DNA of 27,688 nucleotides, taken from NCBI GenBank assembly GCA_030151565.1, contig JASLDM010000104.1:1-27688 (forward strand). Reading direction: 5' to 3'. The notes under the pieces are model-generated. The model did not search any database, was not told where the DNA came from, and saw nothing but the letters and a program-made list of their open reading frames with translations. The DNA comes from Flavobacterium sp. GTDB lineage: Bacteria > Bacteroidota > Bacteroidia > Flavobacteriales > Flavobacteriaceae. Positions 8,847 through 16,915 of the stretch are shown piece after piece (position 1 is the first letter of the stretch; every line of letters begins with the position of its first letter). The position numbers and the translations under genes are program-made.

Positions 8847-9869
8847 TCAAAAAAGACCTCCTTGTTTTGCAGGCGGCACAAGTCCTAAATGTTTATATGA
8901 TTTATCGGTAGCTTCGCGCCCACGAGGTGTACGCATAATAAAGCCTTCTTGAATTAAGAAAGGTTCATAAACTTCTTCAATAGTTTCGGCATTTTCAGAA
9001 ACTGCCGTCGCCAAAGTAGACAAACCTACAGGCCCACCTTTAAACTTCTCGATAATAACAGAAAGAATCTTATTATCCATCTCGTCTAAGCCATTCGCAT
9101 CAACATTTAAAGCACTCAATCCAAAACGGGCTATTTCGATATCTATTCGTCCATTACCTTTGATCTGAGCAAAATCTCGAACACGACGCAACAAGGCGTT
9201 TGCAATACGAGGCGTTCCTCGACTTCGTCCAGCGATCTCAATTGCGGCTTCCAAAGAAATGGGCACTTTAAGAATATCTGCACTTCGCTCAACGATTGTT
9301 GCAAGCAATTCGGTATTATAATACTGCAAACGACTTTGAATTCCAAAACGAGCTCGCATAGGAGCCGTAAGCAATCCAGAACGCGTAGTTGCACCTACTA
9401 AGGTGAAGGGATTTAAATGAATTTGAACCGTGCGCGCATTAGGCCCAGATTCAATCATAATATCTATTTTAAAATCCTCCATAGCCGAATATAAGTACTC
9501 TTCTACAATAGGACTTAAACGATGAATTTCATCTATAAACAATACATCACGCTCCTCTAAGTTTGTCAATAAGCCAGCAAGATCGCCTGGTTTATCCAAA
9601 ACAGGTCCAGAGGTAATCTTTATACCAACTTCTAATTCATTCGCTAGAATATTCGCTAAAGTAGTCTTTCCTAACCCAGGAGGGCCGTGAAACAAAGTAT
9701 GATCCAAAGCTTCGCCTCTCATATTTGCTGCTTGCACAAAAACCTTAAGGTTTTCCAAAACCTTGTCTTGGCCGGCAAAATCATCAAAGGAAAGCGGACG
9801 TAGTCTTTTTTCTACATCTAATTCTTCGGAAGAATAGTGATTATTCGTAGGATTCAAATTCTCATTCAT
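8847..9869 (-). CDS. ruvB: Holliday junction helicase ATPase RuvB
   Basis: RuvB forms hexameric AAA+ rings that pump DNA through the RuvA-bound junction. The 340 residues hold Walker A GPPGLGKTT (62-70), Walker B LFIDEIH (110-116), sensor 1 GATTRSG (159-165), the arginine-finger stretch APMRARFG (Arg174 by analogy) and a C-terminal winged helix ending in TPRGREATDKSYKHLG. ATG at 9869 is the only plausible start, since no other Met precedes the conserved core RPLSFDDFAGQ. A -7 motif ends only four bases before this ATG, so the mRNA may be leaderless. It heads an operon with queG. Confidence 0.97.
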   Translation of the reverse strand: MNENLNPTNNHYSSEELDVEKRLRPLSFDDFAGQDKVLENLKVFVQAANMRGEALDHTLFHGPPGLGKTTLANILANELEVGIKITSGPVLDKPGDLAGLLTNLEERDVLFIDEIHRLSPIVEEYLYSAMEDFKIDIMIESGPNARTVQIHLNPFTLVGATTRSGLLTAPMRARFGIQSRLQYYNTELLATIVERSADILKVPISLEAAIEIAGRSRGTPRIANALLRRVRDFAQIKGNGRIDIEIARFGLSALNVDANGLDEMDNKILSVIIEKFKGGPVGLSTLATAVSENAETIEEVYEPFLIQEGFIMRTPRGREATDKSYKHLGLVPPAKQGGLF

Positions 9870-9873
9870 ATTG

Positions 9874-9881
9874 CAAATATA
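9874..9881 (-). promoter_or_regulatory. Possible -7 promoter element for ruvB-queG
   Basis: The minus strand reads TATATTTG, matching TAnnTTTG. It ends four bases before the ruvB ATG, so transcription would begin at or inside the start codon. The -33 region is weak (TTT rather than TTG). A promoter further upstream in the 152-base gap remains possible. Confidence 0.4.
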
Positions 9882-9968
9882 GACAAATCAGATTTGAGAA
9901 ACTTATAATAAAACATTTCTATATTTCAACATATAAAAAAAACGAGTCTCGATAAAATTGTTCCAAAA

Positions 9969-10003
9969 AAAAAGTCGTTTTGAATAATTCAAAACGACTT
10001 TTT
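9969..10003 (-). terminator. Intrinsic terminator of the act-cox operon
   Basis: A perfect 16-base-pair inverted repeat (9969-9984 with 9988-10003; core AGTCGTTTTGAA) encloses a 3-base loop. Read on the minus strand it begins 18 bases after the coxA stop and runs into an uninterrupted T tract of nine. It would end the operon and insulate ruvB downstream. Confidence 0.9.
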
Positions 10004-10021
10004 CTATAAAATATAAATTTC

Positions 10022-11821
10022 TTAGTGTTGAAGCTCCTCTTCACCTTCACGCATCGGAAGGTTTTGTGGTGCATAATCCTCTTCGAAACCAGGCTTACTA
10101 TAATCATAAGGCCATCTGTAAACTACAGGTAACTCACCTGGCCAGTTTCCATGAATATGCTCTACTGGAGTAGTCCATTCCAATGAATTTCCTTTCCAAG
10201 GATTTTGTGTTGCTTTCTTTCCGTAGAAAATACTGTGAAAGAAGTTCCATAAAAACACTAATTGGAAAGCTGAACCTACTAAAGCAAAAACTGTGATAAG
10301 CACGTTTACCTCTACAAACTCATCAAACAATGGGAATGCAGTGTTAGAATAGTAACGACGTGGAAGACCTGCTAATCCGATGAAGTGCATTGGGAAGAAA
10401 ACTCCGTAAGCACAAACAGCAGTTACCCAGAAATGGATATATCCTAAGTTTTTATTCATCATTCTTCCGAACATTTTAGGGAACCAATGGTAAATACCTG
10501 CAAACATTCCGTAAAGAGCGGAGATACCCATTACTAAGTGGAAGTGAGCAATTACGAAATACGTATCATGCACGTTGATATCCAATGTAGAGTCTCCTAA
10601 AATAATTCCTGTTAATCCTCCTGTAATGAAAGTAGAAACGAAACCAATACAGAACAACATTGCAGGGTTCATTTGTAAGTTACCCTTCCAAATAGTTGTT
10701 ATATAGTTAAACGCCTTAACTGCAGATGGAATAGCAATCAATAAAGTTGTAAACGTAAATACAGAACCTAGGAATGGATTCATCCCTGAAACGAACATAT
10801 GGTGCCCCCAAACAATCGTAGAAAGGAAAGCAATTGCCAAAATTGAAGCAATCATCGCACGGTAACCGAAAATTGGTTTACGAGCATTAGTCGCAATAAT
10901 TTCAGAAGTAATTCCCATCGCTGGTAAGATTACAATATATACCTCTGGGTGACCTAAGAACCAGAATAAGTGTTCAAACAAAACTGGTGAACCACCTTGG
11001 TAATGCAATACCTCACCTGCTAAATAAATATCAGATAAGAAGAATGAAGTTCCAAAACTTCTATCGAAAATCAATAATAAAGCTGCAGATAACAATACTG
11101 GGAACGAAACGATACCGATGATAGCAGTAACGAATAAAGCCCAAACTGTCAAAGGCAATCTAGTCATTGACATTCCTTTTGTTCTTAAGTTAATAACTGT
11201 AGCTACATAGTTCAAAGACCCCATCAATGATGATGCAATGAAAATAGCCATAGAAATCAACCATAATGTCATACCTGTTCCAGACCCAGGGATTGCTTGC
11301 GGCAATGCACTCAATGGAGGATAAATAGTCCATCCAGAAGAAGCTGGTCCTGACTCAACAAAAATTGAGATAGTCATCAATAAAGCAGAGATGAAGAACA
11401 ACCAATATGATAACATGTTTAAAAAACCTGAAGCCATATCACGTGCTCCAATTTGCAATGGAATAAGTAAGTTACTAAAAGTTCCACTTAAACCAGCAGT
11501 CAAAACGAAGAATACCATAATGGTACCGTGCATGGTCACTAAAGCCAAATACACATCGTTTTTCATAACCCCATCTGGAGCCATTTTATCACCTAATAAC
11601 CATTTGAATACTGTAAAAGATTCTTCTGGCCAAGCAATTTGCATTCTGAATAAAAGAGACATTACAATACCAATAATCCCCATAACAATACCTGTAATCA
11701 AGTACTGCTTAGCAATCATTTTATGATCTAAACTGAAGACATATTTAGTAAAGAAATTTCCTTTATCATGATGATCATGTTCCTCATGACCAGTAACTAT
11801 TTCGTGTCCTATTGCTGACAT
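10022..11821 (-). CDS. coxA: Cytochrome c oxidase subunit I (A-type heme-copper oxidase)
   Basis: This is the catalytic, proton-pumping subunit of the terminal oxidase: a 599-residue, multi-helix inner-membrane protein. Visible ligands are His98 and His428 (low-spin heme), His426 (oxygen-binding heme), and His291, His340 and His341 (CuB), with Tyr295 of HPEVY as the cross-linked tyrosine. Glu293, Asp128 and Asn135 mark an A1-type D channel, and Lys369 (SAVKAF) marks the K channel, so proton pumping looks intact. His418-Asp419 (HDTY) is present. The N-terminus is His-rich (five His between 6 and 18: HEEHDHHD). It follows coxB by 26 bases and is the last operon gene before the terminator; no subunit III gene follows. 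Confidence 0.97.
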   Translation of the reverse strand: MSAIGHEIVTGHEEHDHHDKGNFFTKYVFSLDHKMIAKQYLITGIVMGIIGIVMSLLFRMQIAWPEESFTVFKWLLGDKMAPDGVMKNDVYLALVTMHGTIMVFFVLTAGLSGTFSNLLIPLQIGARDMASGFLNMLSYWLFFISALLMTISIFVESGPASSGWTIYPPLSALPQAIPGSGTGMTLWLISMAIFIASSLMGSLNYVATVINLRTKGMSMTRLPLTVWALFVTAIIGIVSFPVLLSAALLLIFDRSFGTSFFLSDIYLAGEVLHYQGGSPVLFEHLFWFLGHPEVYIVILPAMGITSEIIATNARKPIFGYRAMIASILAIAFLSTIVWGHHMFVSGMNPFLGSVFTFTTLLIAIPSAVKAFNYITTIWKGNLQMNPAMLFCIGFVSTFITGGLTGIILGDSTLDINVHDTYFVIAHFHLVMGISALYGMFAGIYHWFPKMFGRMMNKNLGYIHFWVTAVCAYGVFFPMHFIGLAGLPRRYYSNTAFPLFDEFVEVNVLITVFALVGSAFQLVFLWNFFHSIFYGKKATQNPWKGNSLEWTTPVEHIHGNWPGELPVVYRWPYDYSKPGFEEDYAPQNLPMREGEEELQH

Positions 11822-11847
11822 AGTATAATTTTTAAATATGTGAGTTG

Positions 11848-13017
11848 TTATTTTACTACTTGAGCTATAGCTTCAGAATCAACAGCTTCTTCAGTTTCAA
11901 CAACTGGAGCAACTTCTTCTACTTTTGGAGCATCAGCAGCTTTAGAAGCCGCTACTTGATCTTTTAAAGTAGGTTGTTCATTTAACCATTTTTTGAAATC
12001 TTCTTCAGACTCTACAATAATCTTTGCTTGCATATTGTAGTGAGATGCACCACAAATTTTATTACAAAGTAACAGATAATCAAATTTATAAGGCTCTAAA
12101 GCTTCTTCACCTTTTGCAACTAAAGCTACGCTTCTGTCTGCTCTAAGATTATTAATATTATTCACCTTTTGTACGATACCTTCACGCTCACGCATTTCAG
12201 CTGTAGTAACAGTCGGTGTAAAAGCAAATTGCGTTACCATACCTGGCACACAGTTCATCTGTGCACGGAAGTGAGGCATATAAGCAGAGTGCAATACGTC
12301 TTGTGAACGCATTTTTAAAACTACTTTTTTACCTACTGGTAAATGCAATTCTTTTGTCATTTTATCATCTTGAGCATTTGGATCAGCCATATCAACCCCT
12401 ACAACGTTCACACCTTCAATAAAACGAACGTTCGCTTTACCTAAAGTATTATCGTCACCTGAGTAACGGATATCCCAACCAAATTGTTTTGCGTAAACTT
12501 CAACATAGATTACTTCTTCTTCGTCGTTTACAAACATAATGTCATTCCAAGCAAACAATCCATAAAGGATCAAACCTGAAAGCACTACTACTGGAATAAT
12601 TGTCCAAACAGCTTCTAACTTATCATTGTCTGAAAAGAACAAAGCTTTTTTTCCTTTTTTACCACGGTAAGCAAATCCGAAATAGTGTAATAAAAATTGA
12701 GTAAAGATTTGAACGATGAAAATCAATCCCATCGAAATCCACATCAAATTATCTACGTGTTCACCATGAGCAGAAGCAGCATTATCCATTAAAGGAAAAC
12801 TTCCATACTCATATAAACAAAAGATAGTAAAAATATAGATAAATCCTAAAAATGCAAAGGTTAAGTAACCGTTGATATTATTATCCTTATCTGTAGCGAT
12901 CTGCGAAGCAGCATCATCCGAAGATGATCCTACTTGAGTTAAATCAAATATCTTAGTCAATTGCCATACTGCAACTCCCAATAATATTACAACAGCTAAT
13001 ATTAATAATTGTGTCAT
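11848..13017 (-). CDS. coxB: Cytochrome c oxidase subunit II with CuA site and two extra N-terminal helices
   Basis: Subunit II takes electrons from a c-type heme at its binuclear CuA centre and passes them to CoxA. CuA ligands are visible in the 389-residue product: His243 (LHSAYMPHFR), Cys318, Cys322, His326 and Met329 (CNKICGASHYNM). There is no CxxCH, so unlike caa3-type subunits it carries no heme. Typical subunit II has two membrane helices; here four hydrophobic segments appear (about 3-20, 51-70, 93-112 and 138-158). Position 320, normally Glu in the CuA loop, is Lys. Residues 350-389 form an Ala/Val/Glu/Pro tail beyond the cupredoxin fold. It lies 20 bases after actF. Confidence 0.95.
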   Translation of the reverse strand: MTQLLILAVVILLGVAVWQLTKIFDLTQVGSSSDDAASQIATDKDNNINGYLTFAFLGFIYIFTIFCLYEYGSFPLMDNAASAHGEHVDNLMWISMGLIFIVQIFTQFLLHYFGFAYRGKKGKKALFFSDNDKLEAVWTIIPVVVLSGLILYGLFAWNDIMFVNDEEEVIYVEVYAKQFGWDIRYSGDDNTLGKANVRFIEGVNVVGVDMADPNAQDDKMTKELHLPVGKKVVLKMRSQDVLHSAYMPHFRAQMNCVPGMVTQFAFTPTVTTAEMREREGIVQKVNNINNLRADRSVALVAKGEEALEPYKFDYLLLCNKICGASHYNMQAKIIVESEEDFKKWLNEQPTLKDQVAASKAADAPKVEEVAPVVETEEAVDSEAIAQVVK

Positions 13018-13037
13018 TGTTGTTTGATATATGGTTA

Positions 13038-14354
13038 TTAATAATGAAAATGTTTACTTTCTTCAATCAGTGGATGATTTTTAGCTAATAATGGTGCTTT
13101 AGAAATTGCAGTAAACACTACAAAAATAAACAATCCAGCGAAAAACATCAAAGATGCGATTTCAGGTACACCTACAAACCAAGATCCTCCTACTGTTCCA
13201 GGCATAATCATATTGTAGAAATCTAAATAGTGTCCTACTACGATTAAGGTTCCTGCCATAACAACGATCCAAGTCAAACGTTTGAAATCGGTGTTTATTA
13301 ACAATAACAATGGCAATACAAAGTTTAATACCAACATACCAAAGAATGGAACTTTATATTCTTGAATTCTGAATACGTAATACGTAACCTCTTCCGGAAT
13401 ATTAGAATACCACATCAACATAAATTGAGAGAACCAAAGGTAAGTCCAGAAAATACTTAATCCGAACATAAATTTAGCTAAATCATGGATGTGACTTGTA
13501 TTAACGTATTCCAACAATCCTTTTGATTTCAAATACAATGTTGTAAATGCAATGATTGTAATTGCTGTCACAAAGAAACTTGCAAAAACATACCATCCAA
13601 ACAACGTACTATACCAGTGCGTATCGATAGACATAATCCAATCCCAAGACATCATAGACTCAGTAACGATAAAGAATACTAAGAACATTGCTGAAGCTTT
13701 GAAGATTTTCTTATGAATAGAAAGATCCGCATTATCATCCATTGCACGTGAATTTTTAACCGCATAAAAACGGTATAAGTTCCATCCTGCTAAGAAAATA
13801 ACTGCTCTGATTAAAAAGAAAGGAACATTCAAATATCCTGTTTTACCTTGAATGATAGCATCCTCTGCAACTACTGATGAATCCATCCATATAAATAGGT
13901 GGTTCATATTCATCGAAGAAGCAATTAATAAAACCAAGAAAATAACTGATCCAGGTAATAAGTAAGCAGTTAAGCCTTCCATAACTCTAAAAAGAACTGG
14001 AGACCAACCCGCTTGGGCTGCATAGTTGATGGCATAAAAAGCCAACACCCCTAATGAAATCAACATAAAGAAGATACAAGCTACATAAAGAGCTGCCCAT
14101 GGTTTGTTTTGCATTTGTTGCAAAACGTGCTCTAAATGGTGTTGGTGTTCTGCATGATCAGCAGCAGAAACATCTGCGTGAGCAGTACCAGATTCAGCAA
14201 CCTGATGTGAATCTCCGTGATGTTGCTCCGTTAAAATCTGCTCAACGTCACTAACCGTTTTGGGTGCATTGATAAACCCGTATATAATTCCAACTAATCC
14301 TAAGATCATTAGAACTATAGCAAAGGTTTTCAATCTGTTTGAAAATGTGTACAT
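13038..14354 (-). CDS. actF: Alternative complex III subunit ActF (NrfD-like quinol-binding membrane protein)
   Basis: ActF is one of two NrfD/PsrC-like integral membrane subunits of quinol:cytochrome c oxidoreductase. The 438-residue sequence is almost entirely hydrophobic helices, consistent with about ten. Helix 1 (11-29) is followed by an unusually His-rich hydrophilic loop: nine His between residues 45 and 76, ending EHQHHLEH, before helix 2 begins near 86. Assignment as ActF rather than ActC rests on gene order (after actE, before coxB) and on the shorter, divergent sequence. It starts 28 bases after the actE stop. Confidence 0.92.
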   Translation of the reverse strand: MYTFSNRLKTFAIVLMILGLVGIIYGFINAPKTVSDVEQILTEQHHGDSHQVAESGTAHADVSAADHAEHQHHLEHVLQQMQNKPWAALYVACIFFMLISLGVLAFYAINYAAQAGWSPVLFRVMEGLTAYLLPGSVIFLVLLIASSMNMNHLFIWMDSSVVAEDAIIQGKTGYLNVPFFLIRAVIFLAGWNLYRFYAVKNSRAMDDNADLSIHKKIFKASAMFLVFFIVTESMMSWDWIMSIDTHWYSTLFGWYVFASFFVTAITIIAFTTLYLKSKGLLEYVNTSHIHDLAKFMFGLSIFWTYLWFSQFMLMWYSNIPEEVTYYVFRIQEYKVPFFGMLVLNFVLPLLLLINTDFKRLTWIVVMAGTLIVVGHYLDFYNMIMPGTVGGSWFVGVPEIASLMFFAGLFIFVVFTAISKAPLLAKNHPLIEESKHFHY

Positions 14355-14382
14355 ATCTAAACTTTCAAATAAGTTCTACAAT

Positions 14383-14928
14383 TTATAATTCTGATTTCAA
14401 TTTTAAAACGTAATCTGTTACTACCCAACGCTCATGTTGCGTCATTTGGTTAGCGTGAGATCCCATCGAATTCAAACCATAAGTAATTACGTGATAAATT
14501 CCTCCTTCAGTTAGGTCGCGATCTCCATAATTTGGAACCCCTAAGAATTTTTCTCTTTTAACCAAATTACCTTTTCCATCACCTTTATCTCCATGACAAA
14601 CTGAACAGTAAATTGTATATAATTCTTTACCTTTTGGATCGTTACGCTCTTCAGCCGTTAATGGCGATTTAGAGTTTGCTCTTGCGCTTTCTAAGCCTTC
14701 TGAGGTATTTGCATACTCATATACTTCGAAACCACGTGGAATTGTATGCTCCGCTGGTAATTGACCTTCTTTTCCGTTTTTAAATGCAGGAACTTCTGAA
14801 TACGTTTCATACGAAACAGCTTCATACATATTTGGGAAAAACTGATAGTTAGGTCGCTCTTTGTTAAAACAAGAAGTAGTCAAAATTGAAACTCCTAGTA
14901 AAGCTGCTATTTTATATATCGTTCTCAT
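14383..14928 (-). CDS. actE: Alternative complex III subunit ActE, monoheme cytochrome c lipoprotein
   Basis: ActE is the monoheme cytochrome that carries electrons from the ActA/ActB arm toward the oxidase. Its 181 residues begin with a lipoprotein signal peptide ending SILTTSC (Cys20), so it should be lipid-anchored on the periplasmic face of the inner membrane. One heme site, CSVCH (108-112), is followed by a likely axial Met155 (NSMGSHAN). The family is usually annotated as a cytochrome c subunit of quinol:cytochrome c oxidoreductase. It starts 7 bases after the actD stop and looks translationally tied to it. Confidence 0.94.
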   Translation of the reverse strand: MRTIYKIAALLGVSILTTSCFNKERPNYQFFPNMYEAVSYETYSEVPAFKNGKEGQLPAEHTIPRGFEVYEYANTSEGLESARANSKSPLTAEERNDPKGKELYTIYCSVCHGDKGDGKGNLVKREKFLGVPNYGDRDLTEGGIYHVITYGLNSMGSHANQMTQHERWVVTDYVLKLKSEL

Positions 14929-14935
14929 TCTACAA

Positions 14936-15460
14936 TTACTCTTTATCGATTACTTTAACTTCTACTGCTCCCGTGTTTTTGAAGAACTCGATAGCTTCCT
15001 CTTCATTTCCGTTCAAAGCAACTTCCATCAAGAAATGGTCATCTGTAGTTCTTACATCTGGGTTCTCCGCTTGTTTAAATGGCCATAATTTACTTCTAAA
15101 GAAGAATGTCAAAACCATTAAGTGGGCAGAAAAGAAAACCGTCATCTCAAACATAATAGGTACAAAAGCAGGTAAGTTTTGAATAAAACTAAAACTTGGC
15201 TTTCCTCCAATATCTTGTGGCCAGTCTTCGATCATAATATAGTTCAACAAAAATGTTGCGAAAGACAAACCAACCAATCCATACAAGAAAGCACATATCG
15301 CAAGTCTTGTTGGAGCTAATCCCATCGCTTTATCTAGTCCGTGAACTGGAAATGGCGTATAGATTTCTTCTATATGATGACGCGCAGATCTAGTTTCTGT
15401 TACTGCATGTAACAACACATCATCATCGTTGTAAATTGCATGTATTACTTTATTACTCAT
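14936..15460 (-). CDS. actD: Alternative complex III subunit ActD (DUF3341)
   Basis: ActD is a small membrane subunit of alternative complex III without known cofactors. The 174-residue product matches the DUF3341 pattern: a soluble N-terminal part with the motif HIEEIYTPFPVHGLDKAMGL (the ySPfPvhgld-type signature), then two hydrophobic helices at about residues 53-77 and 107-132, and an acidic C-terminal tail. It begins 6 bases after the actC stop and is followed by actE after 7 bases, forming the tightest part of the operon. A structural role between ActC and ActF is known from family structures; nothing catalytic is visible. Confidence 0.92.
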   Translation of the reverse strand: MSNKVIHAIYNDDDVLLHAVTETRSARHHIEEIYTPFPVHGLDKAMGLAPTRLAICAFLYGLVGLSFATFLLNYIMIEDWPQDIGGKPSFSFIQNLPAFVPIMFEMTVFFSAHLMVLTFFFRSKLWPFKQAENPDVRTTDDHFLMEVALNGNEEEAIEFFKNTGAVEVKVIDKE

Positions 15461-15466
15461 AGCGAA

Positions 15467-16876
15467 TTAATGATTTAAAGTTTGATTATTCTCTTGGTTG
15501 TCTCTAGCTTTTTTGTAGTACTCTCCTGAAGATTTCAAGATTGTTTTCACTTCAGCCTGAGCAATTACAGGGAAACTTCTAGAATATAATAAAAACAATA
15601 CAAAGAAGAATCCAATTGTACCAATATAAATACCAGCATCCACAAAAGTAGGCTGGAACATAGTCCAAGAAGATGGTAAATAATCTCTGTGAAGCGATGT
15701 AACGATAATTACAAAACGCTCAAACCACATCCCGATATTTACAATAATCGAAATAATAAAAGATGCCATGATACTCGTTCTAATTTTCTTAAACCACATA
15801 ACTTGTGGAGAAATTACGTTAAACGTCATCATACACCAGTATGACCACCAGTAAGGTCCTGTAGCTCTATTCAAGAATGCGTATTGTTCGTATTCTACTC
15901 CAGAATACCAAGCAACCCATAACTCTGTAATATAAGCCACCCCTACGATAGATCCTGTAATCATTACTACAATATTCATCAATTCAATATGCTGAATAGT
16001 AATATAGTCTTCTAAGTTAGATACTTTTCTCATGATGATCAACAAGGTATTTACCATTGCGAATCCAGAGAAAATAGCTCCTGCAACAAAGTAAGGAGGT
16101 AAGATAGTTGTATGCCAACCAGGAATAACCGAAGTAGCAAAGTCAAAAGATACAATAGTGTGTACTGACAATACCAAAGGTGTTGCTAAACCAGCCAATA
16201 CTAAGTGAACCTCTTCAAAACGTTGCCAATCTTTAGCTCTTCCGCTCCATCCAAAACTCAAGATAGAATAAACTCTTTTTGTAAATGGCGTGATAGCTCT
16301 ATCTCTCAACATCGCAAAGTCAGGTAACAAACCAGTCCACCAGAAAACTAATGACACTGATAAATACGTTGAAATCGCAAATACGTCCCAAAGTAATGGT
16401 GAGTTAAAGTTCACCCATAATGAACCAAATTGGTTCGGAATAGGTAATACCCAGTAAGCTAACCATGGACGTCCCATGTGAATTACAGGGAACAATCCTG
16501 CTTGAACTACTGAGAAAATAGTCATTGCCTCTGCAGAACGGTTAATAGCCATTCTCCATTTTTGTCTGAATAACAATAATACGGCTGAGATCAAAGTACC
16601 GGCGTGACCAATACCTACCCACCAAACAAAGTTTGTAATATCCCAAGCCCAACCAACTGTTTTATTTAATCCCCAAGTACCAATACCTGTAGCAACAGTG
16701 TAAGCCATACAACCTACTCCCCAAAGAAAAGCGATTAAGGCAATAGTAAACACAGTCCACCATTGTTTGTTTGCTCTCCCTTCTACAGGTCTAGCCACAT
16801 CTACAGTTACATCGTGATAAGATTTCTCACCAAGAACTAAAGGTTTTCTAATGGGTGCTTCGTAATGTGACGACAT
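15467..16876 (-). CDS. actC: Alternative complex III subunit ActC (NrfD-like menaquinol-binding membrane protein)
   Basis: ActC is the NrfD/PsrC-family membrane subunit that, in solved alternative complex III structures, holds the quinol-oxidising site next to the ActB iron-sulfur arm. The 469-residue product has a hydrophilic N-terminus of about 40 residues (RKPLVLGEKSYHDVTVDV) followed by about ten hydrophobic helices. Characteristic stretches are VGIGHAGTLISAVLLLFRQ and NLEDYITIQHIELMN. The ATG lies 39 bases after actB. Its own C-terminal tail is hydrophilic (KKARDNQENNQTLNH). Which residues bind quinol cannot be settled from sequence alone. Confidence 0.94.
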   Translation of the reverse strand: MSSHYEAPIRKPLVLGEKSYHDVTVDVARPVEGRANKQWWTVFTIALIAFLWGVGCMAYTVATGIGTWGLNKTVGWAWDITNFVWWVGIGHAGTLISAVLLLFRQKWRMAINRSAEAMTIFSVVQAGLFPVIHMGRPWLAYWVLPIPNQFGSLWVNFNSPLLWDVFAISTYLSVSLVFWWTGLLPDFAMLRDRAITPFTKRVYSILSFGWSGRAKDWQRFEEVHLVLAGLATPLVLSVHTIVSFDFATSVIPGWHTTILPPYFVAGAIFSGFAMVNTLLIIMRKVSNLEDYITIQHIELMNIVVMITGSIVGVAYITELWVAWYSGVEYEQYAFLNRATGPYWWSYWCMMTFNVISPQVMWFKKIRTSIMASFIISIIVNIGMWFERFVIIVTSLHRDYLPSSWTMFQPTFVDAGIYIGTIGFFFVLFLLYSRSFPVIAQAEVKTILKSSGEYYKKARDNQENNQTLNH

Positions 16877-16915
16877 AATCCTTTATAAGTTTCTTTAATT
16901 AATAATTAAGTTATT

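Noticed and set aside
9919..10107. 62-codon minus-strand frame overlapping the end of coxA
   Set aside because: It runs through the terminator hairpin and the coxA 3' end in another frame; low-complexity Lys/Phe sequence with no support.
11764..14225. His-rich segments as a dedicated metal-storage or new metal-relay system
   Set aside because: Two short His clusters in known respiratory subunits do not amount to a system; kept only as separate observations.
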